64,000 bases of DNA from Thiotrichaceae bacterium (GTDB lineage: Bacteria > Pseudomonadota > Gammaproteobacteria > Thiotrichales > Thiotrichaceae): positions 23,197-87,196 of the forward strand of contig JALSJN010000018.1 of assembly GCA_026989335.1 (NCBI GenBank), in the 5' to 3' direction. Positions 10,903 to 21,515 of this stretch are shown piece after piece. The notes under the pieces were generated by a model that was not told the origin of the DNA, made no database searches, and saw nothing but the letters and a program-made list of their open reading frames with translations. Within the stretch, counting starts at the first letter, position 1. Each line of letters starts with the position of its first letter. The translations under genes were made by a program, and so were the position numbers.

Positions 10903-11021
10903 GAATGTTTTCCTGAATGTTTTTAAGGTTAGTGTGTGTAATAAGTTATAATGTTTTAGTGGATTTGTCTTTGATAGGTCTCAATTTAATAGTTATTTTG
11001 ATTAAGGTCCCATATCTAATA

Positions 11022-11615
11022 TTATGGAAGGAGAAGTCCCTTTGAGCGAAGCATTTCAGATAGGCGAACTAAGGGTAGACCCACTAACGAGGTTGGGTCA
11101 TTGCCATTCAGTTGTTTAAATAGTGTAATGCCTAGACCTTCAGACTTAAAGCTGCCAGCACAAGCATAAGGCTTTTCTTGCAATAGGTATGACTCGATTT
11201 CTTTGCTGTTTAGTGTTCTAAAATCCACATGAAAGGGAATCATGTCCAATTGATAACTTGCATCATGCGTGTCATAAAGGCAAAGACCTGTTAGAAAGCT
11301 GACCCTTTTTCCGGAGCTTTCGGTTAATTGTTTTACCGCATTTTGATGATTACCTGGTTTGCCTCTAATAGAATTATTAAGAACAGAGCATTGATCTGAG
11401 CCAATAATAAGCGCATTGGGGTGATTTTTTGCAACAGCTTGTGCTTTTTCTAAAGAGAGCCGTTTAACATAGTCCTCAGGTGTCTCGTTTGTTAGCGGGG
11501 TTTCATCAATATTGGGTGAGTCCGTAATAAACGTGAGTTGGAGGCGTTCAAGCAATTCTTTTCTAAAAGGTGAGGTTGAACCAAGTACAATATCTTTATG
11601 GTAGCTTTTAGTCAT
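11022..11615 (-). CDS. Maf-family nucleotide pyrophosphatase
   Basis: DIVLGSTSPFRKELLERLQLTF...IDETPLTNETPEDYVKRLSLEKAQAVA...LIIGSDQCSVL...GKPGNHQNAVKQL. Confidence 0.9.
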   Translation of the reverse strand: MTKSYHKDIVLGSTSPFRKELLERLQLTFITDSPNIDETPLTNETPEDYVKRLSLEKAQAVAKNHPNALIIGSDQCSVLNNSIRGKPGNHQNAVKQLTESSGKRVSFLTGLCLYDTHDASYQLDMIPFHVDFRTLNSKEIESYLLQEKPYACAGSFKSEGLGITLFKQLNGNDPTSLVGLPLVRLSEMLRSKGLLLP

Positions 11616-11969
11616 TAATCGTTAGTTTTGATATTTAAGAAGGAATGCATTGTAAGCTTTCCTGAGTAAATTAAAAAGTGGCTAGTGAGCCCTAACCCTC
11701 AGATAGATAGCACGACGATAGTACAAGCCTTTGGGTCCACAAAACATCCCGAAATTTTCCGATTGCGCTAAAGCATAATTGAGTGTAGCAGCGCTCACTA
11801 AATCTACGGGTAAAACGGCTATTTTTGAAATATCTTGTGAAACCAAAGTCTTGAACTCTCGTTTGCGGTTCTATCTAGGGGGTTAGGGGGAGTGTGTAGG
11901 GAGAACATCGAAAAAACACATGGAAAAAGGCTTTACTCATGCACTCTAGCTACTTATAATCCCGCGCTT

Positions 11970-12533
11970 ATGTCGAATGTTAGTAGTATTCAGCGTTTAC
12001 CTGTCGAAGTTGATCCTTTTCGTCTTGTCGAACAGGGTAGGCTATTTGATGGGCGTATACCCTTAAGTGATTTTAAGCGTGTTAGTGAGTTACTTTTTAA
12101 GCCTTCTAGTGAAGAGGAGAACGCTAAACAACGCTTGGTGAACGTTCATCTTGAATTTACTCGCACGGATACGAAACTTCCTGTTATTAAAGGAAATATC
12201 AGTACTGACTTCGAGATGATTTGCCAGCGTTGTTTAGAGGCAAAGAAAGAGTCACTAACAATCAGTTTTGATGTTGTTTTAGTCAGTAGTGATGAGCAAG
12301 CAGAACGCTTGCAAGAAGGGTACGATACATGGTTGGTTGAAGATCAGTTGTTGTTTGTCAATGACTTTTTGGAAGATGAAATACTGTTAGCGGTGCCTTT
12401 TGTAGTTTCGCATGATGATTGTCAGCCAGTACGTGATTTGATTGAATCACTGCCTGAAGACAGTGAAGAGCAAAAGTCTGAAGGAAAACAAAATCCTTTT
12501 GCGGTATTAAAAGATTTAAAATTGGATAGTTAA
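11970..12533 (+). CDS. yceD: YceD/DUF177 family protein
   Basis: Adjacent to rpmF; FEMICQRCLEAKKESLTISFDVVLV...VNDFLEDEILLAVPFVVSHDDC. Start set at ATG 11970 (MSNVSSIQRLPVEVDPF). Confidence 0.88.
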   Translation: MSNVSSIQRLPVEVDPFRLVEQGRLFDGRIPLSDFKRVSELLFKPSSEEENAKQRLVNVHLEFTRTDTKLPVIKGNISTDFEMICQRCLEAKKESLTISFDVVLVSSDEQAERLQEGYDTWLVEDQLLFVNDFLEDEILLAVPFVVSHDDCQPVRDLIESLPEDSEEQKSEGKQNPFAVLKDLKLDS

Positions 12534-12619
12534 TCATTTAACTATCTCGTAACAATAAAACCTTACATTAAAAATAGTAGGTTCTAGGTTATCTAGTATC
12601 TACAAAACGGAGAAATCCC

Positions 12620-12823
12620 ATGGCAGTACAGAAAAGTAAAGTAACACGTTCGCGTCGCGGTCAACGTCGTTCACATGATTCACTCAGTAACCCAACATTA
12701 TCAACTGATCCAGTATCAGGTGAGACGCATATACGTCATCACATGACGCCTGATGGTTTTTACCGTGGTCGCCAGGTTATCGCATCTCCCGTAGAAATGG
12801 ATGATGAAGATGATGACGAATAG
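12620..12823 (+). CDS. rpmF: 50S ribosomal protein L32
   Basis: [54 protein letters not shown]. Confidence 0.97.
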   Translation: MAVQKSKVTRSRRGQRRSHDSLSNPTLSTDPVSGETHIRHHMTPDGFYRGRQVIASPVEMDDEDDDE

Positions 12824-12850
12824 GCTTTATAGCGGTCATTTAAAGTTTTA

Positions 12851-12881
12851 AAAAAATCGCGGGCATGTCCCGCGATTTTTC
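12851..12881 (+). terminator. Rho-independent terminator after rpmF
   Basis: AAAAAATCGCGGGCATGTCCCGCGATTTTT. Confidence 0.9.
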
Positions 12882-13210
12882 ATAGTACTTGTTGTAAAAT
12901 TTCTGGTAGGTTTAGTCTTGTAGTATAATGATGCTTTGTAAGTGTTAGATGATGAGTAAAAAACTTTTCAATAAACTTTTTTTGCTTCATTTTTCGTCTT
13001 AAGCAGTGAAATGGCATCTCGTTTTAGCGAGCTTACCGCTATTTTTAAGTGAATAACTTGATAGCTAGCTTTCGCTTAATAATTGGCTAGTAGTCTATTC
13101 AAAAGAGATTGAATGACTAGCCGATACAATATTGGGCTTGCGCTTTCGCCGCGTGCAAAGATCTTATAATCATAGTTCTTTAAAGAATAATAGGTAGAGT
13201 CAATACTAAA

Positions 13211-14227
13211 ATGGATTCTTTATTTCGTATCGCAATAGATAGCATGAGTGGTGATAATGGCCTTGAAGCCGTTGTGCCGGCCGCATTGATGTTTTTAAAA
13301 GAGCATAATGATTCAATTTTAATTCTTGTGGGCGATGAAACACAGCTAAAAGCTGAGCTTGAAAAGCACAAACAAGTCAATAACGAACGACTCATAGTTA
13401 AGCACGCTACACAAATCGTTACGATGGATGAAGCACCCGCAGCAGCTCTGAGGGGTAAAAAAGATTCTTCGATGCGGGTGGCGATTAATTTGGTTAAGTC
13501 AGGTGATGCTGATGCGGCGGTGAGTGCAGGTAATACTGGGGCCCTGATGGCAACCGGGCGTTTTGTATTACGGATGCTTCCGGGGATAGATCGACCTGCC
13601 ATATGTACCGCTATCCCCGCTGTGGATGGTCATACCTATATGCTAGATTTAGGTGCTAATATTGATTCATCTTCAGAGCATTTGTACCAGTTTGCTGTAA
13701 TGGGCTCAGAGTTAGTAAGTGCAATTGATGGGTTGCCTAAACCTAAGGTAGGCTTACTCAATATTGGCCAAGAGGATATTAAAGGTAATGAGCAAGTTAA
13801 AGCAGCTCATGAGCGCCTCCAAAGTGGTGAGTTTAACTACATCGGATTTGTTGAAGGGGATGATGTTTTTCACGGTGATGTTGATGTAGTTGTTTGTGAT
13901 GGCTTTGTAGGCAATGTGGCGTTAAAGACCACTGAAGGCTTAGCCAAAATGCTGTCACAAGAGCTTAAGCGTGGCTACAAGAAAAATGTTTTTAGCAAAT
14001 TAGCCGCGTTAGTTTCTTACCCTGTGTTAAAAGCATTTAGTCGTCGCTTTGATCATCGCCGGTATAATGGTGCTAGTTTCTTAGGTTTAAAAGGCATTGT
14101 GATTAAAAGCCACGGTGGCGCTGATAGTGTCGCATTTGCTAATGCAATCGGTATTGCGCGCAAAGCAGTGATGGAAAAAGTACCAAGTAGAATCGAAAAG
14201 CATTTACAAAAACATTTGGTTGATTAG
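13211..14227 (+). CDS. plsX: phosphate acyltransferase PlsX
   Basis: [23 protein letters not shown]...[28 protein letters not shown]...[22 protein letters not shown]. Confidence 0.95.
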   Translation: MDSLFRIAIDSMSGDNGLEAVVPAALMFLKEHNDSILILVGDETQLKAELEKHKQVNNERLIVKHATQIVTMDEAPAAALRGKKDSSMRVAINLVKSGDADAAVSAGNTGALMATGRFVLRMLPGIDRPAICTAIPAVDGHTYMLDLGANIDSSSEHLYQFAVMGSELVSAIDGLPKPKVGLLNIGQEDIKGNEQVKAAHERLQSGEFNYIGFVEGDDVFHGDVDVVVCDGFVGNVALKTTEGLAKMLSQELKRGYKKNVFSKLAALVSYPVLKAFSRRFDHRRYNGASFLGLKGIVIKSHGGADSVAFANAIGIARKAVMEKVPSRIEKHLQKHLVD

Positions 14228-14270
14228 CCATTATCATTATTTTTATGATAAGCCAATAAAGGGAAAAATC

Positions 14271-15239
14271 ATGTATTCACGTATCACAGGCACCGGCAGT
14301 TATTTACCTGAAAAGGTATTAACTAACCATGACCTTGAAAAAATGGTGGATACCTCGCATGAATGGATCGTTGAGCGTACTGGCATTGAAAAGCGGCATA
14401 TTGCAGAAGATGGCCAAACCACTTGTGATCTTGCTGAAGTCGCGGCAAAGCGCGCGATGGAAATGGCAGGAAAAACTGCTGATGATATCGACTTAATTAT
14501 TCTCGCAACCAGTACCCCTGACTTAATTTGGCCAAGCACTGCTTGTTTATTGCAAGGGCGGCTCGGCATTAAATCGGGTTGTGCAGCTTTTGATGTTGCC
14601 GCCGTTTGTACGGGTTTTGTTTATGCTTTGGGCATTGCTGATAAGTTCATCAAAAGCGGCTCGAATCAATGTGTGTTGGTGGTGGGCGCAGAGACCTTAT
14701 CAAACATTGTGGATTGGACGGATCGTGGAACCTGTATTTTATTTGCTGATGGTGCGGGTGCAGTTATTTTAGAAGCCAGCGAAGAAGCCGGTATTTTATC
14801 AACCCACTTGCATGCTGATGGTCAATTTGAAAGCCTGTTGAATAGCAAAGGTGGTTTATCTAAAAATAAAGTTTTGCTAGATTCAGGTGGTGCTTTTGTA
14901 CAAATGAAAGGCAATGAAGTTTTTCGTAAAGCAGTTAATACCTTGGGACGAATTGTTGATGAAACATTGGCGTACAATAATTTAGAAAAATCTGATGTGG
15001 ATTGGTTGGTACCGCATCAAGCTAATATTCGTATTATAAAAGCTACCGCTAAAAAATTAAAAATGTCGATGGATCAAGTCGTGGTAACGGTGGATGAACA
15101 TGGTAATACCTCTGCGGCATCTGTGCCTCTGGCATTGGATGTGGCGGTACGCGATGGGCGAATAAAACGGGGTGATACAATCCTGTTAGAGGCTTTTGGT
15201 GGCGGATTTACATGGGGCTCTGCTTTAATTAAGTTTTAA
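14271..15239 (+). CDS. fabH: beta-ketoacyl-ACP synthase III
   Basis: [19 protein letters not shown]...[14 protein letters not shown]...[11 protein letters not shown]...[12 protein letters not shown]. Start moved to ATG 14271. Confidence 0.96.
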   Translation: MYSRITGTGSYLPEKVLTNHDLEKMVDTSHEWIVERTGIEKRHIAEDGQTTCDLAEVAAKRAMEMAGKTADDIDLIILATSTPDLIWPSTACLLQGRLGIKSGCAAFDVAAVCTGFVYALGIADKFIKSGSNQCVLVVGAETLSNIVDWTDRGTCILFADGAGAVILEASEEAGILSTHLHADGQFESLLNSKGGLSKNKVLLDSGGAFVQMKGNEVFRKAVNTLGRIVDETLAYNNLEKSDVDWLVPHQANIRIIKATAKKLKMSMDQVVVTVDEHGNTSAASVPLALDVAVRDGRIKRGDTILLEAFGGGFTWGSALIKF

Positions 15240-15345
15240 ACTGTTTGGTTCGTCACTATTAAAATTACCACGAAGTGAGTGAATCAAAGGTGTTGCTTTA
15301 TCTTTTAACTTCATGGCTTCATGGTAAAAAATCCCCTTAACAAAC

Positions 15346-17172
15346 ATGACCGAAGATTCATTTAACAGCAAAACTTTTCTAAAAACAGTGCCGCATAAGC
15401 CCGGTGTGTATCGCATGTTATCGGTGGATGATAAAATCCTTTATGTGGGCAAAGCTAAAGATTTAAAAAATCGAGTCTCCAGCTACTTTAGGTCAAACTT
15501 AGTAAATTCTCGAATCTACTCAATGGTTAAGCAGATTCGTGATGTTCAAATAACCATCACGGGGACAGAGGCAGAAGCCTTATTGCTTGAAAGCAATTTA
15601 ATCAAAAAGCATCATCCGCGCTACAATATTTTATTGCGTGATGATAAAAGTTATCCTTATATTTATTTATCCAAACACCAATACCCTCGCTTAACCTTTC
15701 ACCGTGGTTCTCGAAAATCCAAAGGGCAATATTTTGGGCCGTACCCCAGTGCAGGGGCAGTTCGAGAAACATTAAATTTACTACAAAAGTTATTTCAAGT
15801 TCGTCAATGTGAGAATAGCTATTTTAGTAATCGTTCTCGCCCTTGTTTACAGTTTCAAATTCAACGCTGTACCGCACCGTGTACGCAGGAAATTAGTGAG
15901 CAAGAGTATCAACAAGGTGTGCGCCATACCGTACAATTTTTAGAAGGTAAGTCGCAACAGGTGATTGATGAACTGGTGCAACAGATGGATGCTGCTTCGT
16001 CGCAGCTAGCGTTTGAAGAGGCGGCACTTTACAGAGATAAAATTGAAAAACTACGTCAAGTATCACAACAACAAAGTATTAGTGGTGGGCAGGGTGATGT
16101 TGATGTTATCGCCTGTCAGTTCGCATCTGAGGTTGCTAGTGTGCAAGTGATTACGATTCGTAACGGTAACAACTTAGGTAATAAAAATTTCTTTCCAAAA
16201 GTACCCACTAACTTTAATGAGAAGCCATTGGATGAATCCCTTTTATTGTCTTCATTTATCGCACAGTATTACTTGCAACGGGAGATGCCAGCGGAGGTTT
16301 TAACCAGTCATGAGCCAGAGGATAAAAAACTCTTGCTAGAAATGTTACGTTTAAAAGCTGAACGTAAAGTATTGCTGTCGTATAAACTTCGAAGTGACCG
16401 TTCGCGTTGGATGTCGATGGCGTTACGTAACGCACAACATGCTTTAAGCACTCACTTAGCCTCAAAAGCAGGGATACAAAAACGCATCATTGCATTGCAA
16501 ACAGAATTAAATTTAGATTATATTCCGGCCCGTATGGAATGTTTTGATATCTCGCACACGATGGGGGAAGCGACCGTGGCATCTTGTGTTGTATTTGGTT
16601 TAGAAGGTGCGATAAAATCAGAGTACCGACGTTACAATATTGAAGGAATTGTTGGCGGCGATGATTATGCAGCGATGAATCAAGTATTAAGGCGGCGCTT
16701 TAAAAGAGTACTCGAAGGCGAAGTAAAATTACCCGATATTTTATTTATAGATGGTGGTAAAGGGCAAGTTACTCAAGCAGTAGACGTTTTACAAGACTTG
16801 CAAATAAGCGGTGTGGATATTATTGGTATCACCAAAGGGGAAGGCCGACGACAAGATAATGATACACTAACAATAGGCAAGCAAAAAATTGAGCTGCCCG
16901 CACACTCTAGCGCTTTGCATTTGATTCAGCAGGTACGCGATGAAGCGCATCGTTTCGCTATTACTGGGCATCGGCAACGTCGACAAAAAGCGCGTAATAC
17001 CTCACCACTAGAAGGTATCGTTGGGCTAGGGTCTAAACGCCGTCAAAATATTTTAAAACAATTTGGCGGCATTCGTGCAGTGACGCGTGCAAGTGTTGAT
17101 GAATTAAGCAAAGTGAAGGGAATTAGTGCGCAATTGGCGGAAAAGATTTATGATAGCCTTCATGCTAATTAA
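15346..17172 (+). CDS. uvrC: excinuclease ABC subunit C
   Basis: KTVPHKPGVYRML...ILYVGKAKDLKNRVSSYF...ARMECFDISHTMGEATVASCVVF...DILFIDGGKGQV...HRFAITGHR. Confidence 0.97.
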   Translation: MTEDSFNSKTFLKTVPHKPGVYRMLSVDDKILYVGKAKDLKNRVSSYFRSNLVNSRIYSMVKQIRDVQITITGTEAEALLLESNLIKKHHPRYNILLRDDKSYPYIYLSKHQYPRLTFHRGSRKSKGQYFGPYPSAGAVRETLNLLQKLFQVRQCENSYFSNRSRPCLQFQIQRCTAPCTQEISEQEYQQGVRHTVQFLEGKSQQVIDELVQQMDAASSQLAFEEAALYRDKIEKLRQVSQQQSISGGQGDVDVIACQFASEVASVQVITIRNGNNLGNKNFFPKVPTNFNEKPLDESLLLSSFIAQYYLQREMPAEVLTSHEPEDKKLLLEMLRLKAERKVLLSYKLRSDRSRWMSMALRNAQHALSTHLASKAGIQKRIIALQTELNLDYIPARMECFDISHTMGEATVASCVVFGLEGAIKSEYRRYNIEGIVGGDDYAAMNQVLRRRFKRVLEGEVKLPDILFIDGGKGQVTQAVDVLQDLQISGVDIIGITKGEGRRQDNDTLTIGKQKIELPAHSSALHLIQQVRDEAHRFAITGHRQRRQKARNTSPLEGIVGLGSKRRQNILKQFGGIRAVTRASVDELSKVKGISAQLAEKIYDSLHAN

Positions 17173-17246
17173 GCTTGTGAGAATACTGTCTTTGAAAGTA
17201 TCACTTCTTAATTAGCTCACTAAACTAACAACCTTGAAGTGATACA

Positions 17247-17795
17247 GTGACTTTAAATATTCCTATTTTTCTAACCATCCTGCGGATAGTAGCGATTCCA
17301 TTAATTGTTTTATTTTTTTACTTAGATATGCCGCTGACAGCATCAACAATTTTCGGCTTAGCGGGTTTAACTGATTTAATTGATGGTTACTTAGCGCGTA
17401 AGTTTAATCAGGAGTCTCGTTTTGGTGCTTTTCTTGACCCTGTTGCGGATAAGTTATTGGTATCTGTAGCGCTTTTGTTAATCGTTGAACGCGAAGGGAT
17501 GATCTGGATTACACTTGCGGCGATTGTTATTATCTCTCGTGAAATTACCATATCCGCATTACGCGAATGGATGGCTGAAATTGGCGAGCGCGGAAAAGTT
17601 GCGGTCGCCTACATCGGCAAAGTTAAAGCGGTACTCCAAATATTAGCGCTAATATTTTTACTTTATAATCAGGATTTGTGGGGTGCGCCGTTACGTGAAG
17701 TTGGTCTGGTGTTTTTGGCGATTGCAACAGTGCTAACGGTGGTTTCAATGGTCCAGTATTTACGTGCGGCTTTTTCTGGTATACGTTTGGATTAG
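17247..17795 (+). CDS. pgsA: CDP-diacylglycerol--glycerol-3-phosphate 3-phosphatidyltransferase
   Basis: NIPIFLTILRIVAIPLIVLFF...GLAGLTDLIDGYLARKFNQESRFGAFLDPVADKL; GTG start; follows uvrC. Confidence 0.95.
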   Translation: MTLNIPIFLTILRIVAIPLIVLFFYLDMPLTASTIFGLAGLTDLIDGYLARKFNQESRFGAFLDPVADKLLVSVALLLIVEREGMIWITLAAIVIISREITISALREWMAEIGERGKVAVAYIGKVKAVLQILALIFLLYNQDLWGAPLREVGLVFLAIATVLTVVSMVQYLRAAFSGIRLD

Positions 17796-18415
17796 CGAAT
17801 TATATTGACTAATGTGCCAACCCCCACTTTGGAGAAAAGTTTGATAATATCGTGGTTTGCCATACGGATACAACCATGAGAGACTGGTTTTCCTAGTTGC
17901 CCTTCTTCGTCAGTCCCGTGAATATAAATAAAACGCTTATGCGTATCAACCTCGCCTCCGAGATTCACACTTTCTTCTAGCCCGCTAAGCCAAAGTATTC
18001 TTGTCGTTATATTATCCTCATTACTGCACTGCTGAGGCTGGGTTAGAATTTTAGCGCATTTGTGGGTGTTGACTCTGCCTTTGAAAATGGTGCCTAGTTC
18101 AACATTATCACCTATACAGTGACTGATTTCATGAACACCTAATGGGGTTTGGTAACTATTTTTGTGGTTACCTAGGCCCGCTTTAGCCGTTGAGATGATG
18201 GAGCGTTGTATTATTTTATTGTTATCAATGAGCAATAGTAATTGCTCATTGGCCACGATTATAATGAAGGGCTGATTAAGCTGCTGTTTAAAATGATCTC
18301 TTAAGTCATTAATAATATTAAGTAATGGGGCAGAGAGAGTTTGATCGCTTGTATCATGAATATTAATATAATGATTAATCACTGTCTGATAAATCAATCG
18401 CAACCATATCTTCAT
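17792..18415 (-). CDS. L,D-transpeptidase (YkuD) family protein
   Basis: [35 protein letters not shown] is the YkuD HGT...SHGCIRM catalytic motif; start uncertain (the listed start overlaps purF). Confidence 0.85.
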   Translation of the reverse strand: MKIWLRLIYQTVINHYINIHDTSDQTLSAPLLNIINDLRDHFKQQLNQPFIIIVANEQLLLLIDNNKIIQRSIISTAKAGLGNHKNSYQTPLGVHEISHCIGDNVELGTIFKGRVNTHKCAKILTQPQQCSNEDNITTRILWLSGLEESVNLGGEVDTHKRFIYIHGTDEEGQLGKPVSHGCIRMANHDIIKLFSKVGVGTLVNIIR

Positions 18416-19880
18416 GCTGCTCTTCTTTACTTTGGTCGGCCCTTTTTTCTTCTAAGTCAGTGAAATATCCATCTGACTCACCAGTAACATATTTGCCTGT
18501 AAAAACAGAGCAGTCAAAGGTTTTTAATGTTGTATTGCCGGCAGTAATTGCTGCGATTAAATCATCAAGTTCTTGATAGACAAGACGGTCAGCTCCGATA
18601 GCTGTAGCGACTTCAGCTTCTGTTTTTCCATGTGCAATAAGTTCGTTCGCTGCTGGCATGTCGATACCATAGATATTGGGGTAACGTACCGCAGGTGAAG
18701 CTGAGGCAAAATAAACTTTTTTAGCACCAGAGTCCCGAGCCATTTGGACAATTTCTTGCGAGGTTGTGCCGCGAACAATGGAGTCATCAACTAACATAAC
18801 ATTTTTACCTTTGAACTCAATATCAAGTGGGTTAAGTTTTCGGCGTACTGATTTTTTGCGTAGTGTTTGCCCTGGCATGATAAAAGTGCGACCGATGTAA
18901 CGGTTTTTGATAAAGCCTTCACGATAAGGCACACCTAAAGTAAGTGCCATTTCATGTGCGGAGGTACGGCTGGTATCAGGTATTGGAATCACAACATCAA
19001 TATCATGATTTTCCCATTCGCGTATGACTTTTTCAGCAAGGTTGTGACCCATACGCATACGAGCCTTATGGACAAATACATTATCAATCACGGAGTCTGG
19101 ACGTGCAAAGTAGACATATTCAAAAATACAGGTGTTATAGACAGGGTTGTCTGCACATTGTTGGGTATGCACTTTACCTTCATGGCTAATAAATATGGCT
19201 TCACCTGGCTCAATATCACGCACGATTTCATAGCCTTGGGTGACGAGTGCTACGCTTTCTGAGGCGAGCATATAGTCAGTACCCTTTTTTGTTTCACGTT
19301 TGCCATATACTAAAGGTCGGATACCGTAAGGGTCTCGAAAACCTACCACGCCATCACGTGTGATCATAGCGATTACAGCGTAAGCACCTTTACAGCGTTT
19401 ATGCACACCACTAACGGCGGAAAAAATCTCACTGGGTGTTACGCGGTATTCTTTATAGTGCTGTAGCTCTTGGGCAAAAATATTAAGTAATACTTCAGAG
19501 TCAGAGTTAGTATTGATATGTCGTCTATCCGTTTTGTAGAGTTCTTTTTTTAAATCATGTGCGTTAGTTAAATTACCATTATGCGCTAATGAAATACCGT
19601 AGGGTGAATTCACATAAAAAGGCTGAGCTTCTGAGTTAGATGAGGAGCCTGCAGTCGGGTAGCGTAGATGACCAATGCCCATATTGCCAACAAGTCGGCG
19701 CATGCTGTTTTCGTGAAACACATCAGTTACAAGGCCATTTTTGCGGCGAATATAAAGCCGCTTTCCATCACTGGTAACTATTCCAGCGGCATCTTGTCCG
19801 CGGTGCTGAAGGACTAAGAGTCCATCGTATAATTCTTGGTTAACTGCTTCGTTACTAACGATGCCGATTATTCCACACAT
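18375..19880 (-). CDS. purF: amidophosphoribosyltransferase
   Basis: [34 protein letters not shown]...[35 protein letters not shown]. Confidence 0.97.
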   Translation of the reverse strand: MCGIIGIVSNEAVNQELYDGLLVLQHRGQDAAGIVTSDGKRLYIRRKNGLVTDVFHENSMRRLVGNMGIGHLRYPTAGSSSNSEAQPFYVNSPYGISLAHNGNLTNAHDLKKELYKTDRRHINTNSDSEVLLNIFAQELQHYKEYRVTPSEIFSAVSGVHKRCKGAYAVIAMITRDGVVGFRDPYGIRPLVYGKRETKKGTDYMLASESVALVTQGYEIVRDIEPGEAIFISHEGKVHTQQCADNPVYNTCIFEYVYFARPDSVIDNVFVHKARMRMGHNLAEKVIREWENHDIDVVIPIPDTSRTSAHEMALTLGVPYREGFIKNRYIGRTFIMPGQTLRKKSVRRKLNPLDIEFKGKNVMLVDDSIVRGTTSQEIVQMARDSGAKKVYFASASPAVRYPNIYGIDMPAANELIAHGKTEAEVATAIGADRLVYQELDDLIAAITAGNTTLKTFDCSVFTGKYVTGESDGYFTDLEEKRADQSKEEQHEDMVAIDLSDSD

Positions 19881-19912
19881 GCTTGGGATCCGTGTTTAGA
19901 AAGGGTGTTTAT

Positions 19913-20533
19913 TTATTGGGCGGGGAGCGTTTGGAGGTCTGTTGGTTTATTATTCACTGGTGTTTCTGAACTAGGTTTAAGGATAGCTGTTCCAGCGGTA
20001 TCATCCATTAACTTACTGTCAGTCGAGCTAGTAGGAATATTCTTATCAATATATTCATTCATACTCTCAGGAACTAGGGTTTTAATCCATTCAGCCGCTT
20101 CTTTGAATTGTGGAATTAACTTCGACTTTGTCCACATATCCTGACGGGGTAATTCAGTAAAACTTAATAACATCGTAATTAAGGTAACACCAAGAGCCCC
20201 TAAAACAACCCCGAGACCCATACCTAAAATACGGTCAAAAGTACCTAGCCCAATTGCGGAAACAGCTTTACTAAATAAATAATTAATAATGGCGCCAGTA
20301 ATCAGTGTGCCAATAAAAATAATCAAAAAGGATAACCCAAGTTGTAAGGTTTCATTATCCAGTTTGAAAGGCAGCAAAGGAGCAAGTTGCTCTTTATAGC
20401 TGTAAGCTAAGAGAATAGCCGCCGCCCAAGTGGCAAGAAAAATTGCCATCCAAACAAAGCCTCTCATAAAACCAATCAAAGCAGTAATTAGAACAATGAC
20501 AACAATTGCCACATCGATATAATTAATATCCAT
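19913..20533 (-). CDS. cvpA: CvpA family membrane protein
   Basis: MDINYIDVAIVVIVLITALIGFMRGFVWMAIFLATW...; upstream of purF. Confidence 0.92.
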   Translation of the reverse strand: MDINYIDVAIVVIVLITALIGFMRGFVWMAIFLATWAAAILLAYSYKEQLAPLLPFKLDNETLQLGLSFLIIFIGTLITGAIINYLFSKAVSAIGLGTFDRILGMGLGVVLGALGVTLITMLLSFTELPRQDMWTKSKLIPQFKEAAEWIKTLVPESMNEYIDKNIPTSSTDSKLMDDTAGTAILKPSSETPVNNKPTDLQTLPAQ

Positions 20534-20567
20534 AAGAATAGTCTCTGGCCGGTCTTAAAGTGTTAAA

Positions 20568-21449
20568 TTATTTACTAACAACAAGGCTGTTTTGAACAAA
20601 GAAGTTTTTTGCATAACGGCGTTTCATCGATGCTTGCGCTTGAATAGCTTTGTTTCTATTGCCGTAACCACCTACGCGAACGCGGTACAAAACTTTATTG
20701 TTGTTGCTGGTTTCAGTGATAAAGGTTGTATAACCCTCAGACTTCATCGTCTTTGAAAGCTTGCTGGCGCGTGAGCTACTTGAGGTTGCTAAGAGCTGAA
20801 TTGAGTATTTTCCAGCAGGCGCAGCTGTTGCAATAGATGCAGCTTTGGGTGCAACGGACTTAGGTGCTGCTTTTTTTGCAACTTTTGTGGTTTTTTTGGT
20901 TTCTGCTTTAGCTACTTTTTTAGGCTTTGAAGGTGCTTTTTTTACTTTTTTAACGACTTTCTTTTTCTTTTCTTCGATGAGGCGAGGTTTGTATTTTTCT
21001 TTCTTAGCGACAACTTGCTTTTTAGCGGTGGTGTTATCTACAACTTTACGTTGTTCATTGCTTTGTGAAGGTCGAATCGAAAATCCAGGGTTTTGTGTGT
21101 TTCCTCCTGCCGCATCGCCTATGCCGTCAGAACTTACAATAATTGCAGCGGCCTTGTTGTTGGTAGAGTTTACCGACCCAGCAACAGCCGCACCTGCGCC
21201 AACGGCAGATGCTACAATAGCTGTGCTAGCGTTACTCAAAGAGCTTCCAGCATCTGCGGTAGCTGATGCAACTGTATCGCCAGCTTCGGATAAGCTCGGA
21301 ATATTCATTTCAGGAGTGCCGGGCAGTTGCATGTCAACAACTTCTTGTCGCTCCGTGCTTTTCCCTTTCAATAAATAGGCTAATAGTAATGCGGCAATTA
21401 CGGCCAATACCACAGCACCAATTCCACGTTTCATCATTGAACTTTCCAT
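20568..21449 (-). CDS. SPOR-domain protein (DedD-like)
   Basis: N-terminal TM, Lys/Ala-rich linker, C-terminal SPOR domain (GKYSIQLLATSSSSRASKLSKTMKSEGYTTFI...VLYRVRVGGYGNRNKA). Confidence 0.88.
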   Translation of the reverse strand: MESSMMKRGIGAVVLAVIAALLLAYLLKGKSTERQEVVDMQLPGTPEMNIPSLSEAGDTVASATADAGSSLSNASTAIVASAVGAGAAVAGSVNSTNNKAAAIIVSSDGIGDAAGGNTQNPGFSIRPSQSNEQRKVVDNTTAKKQVVAKKEKYKPRLIEEKKKKVVKKVKKAPSKPKKVAKAETKKTTKVAKKAAPKSVAPKAASIATAAPAGKYSIQLLATSSSSRASKLSKTMKSEGYTTFITETSNNNKVLYRVRVGGYGNRNKAIQAQASMKRRYAKNFFVQNSLVVSK

Positions 21450-21515
21450 TTTATTAACTACTCCCTTAAGTTTTCGTTTGTATTTGGGGGGGGGGCAAAG
21501 CAGTAATAACTGACT

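Noticed and set aside
20845-21378. 177-aa plus-strand ORF opposite the SPOR-domain gene
   Set aside because: Antisense of the Lys/Ala-rich linker; no credible domain or independent RBS.
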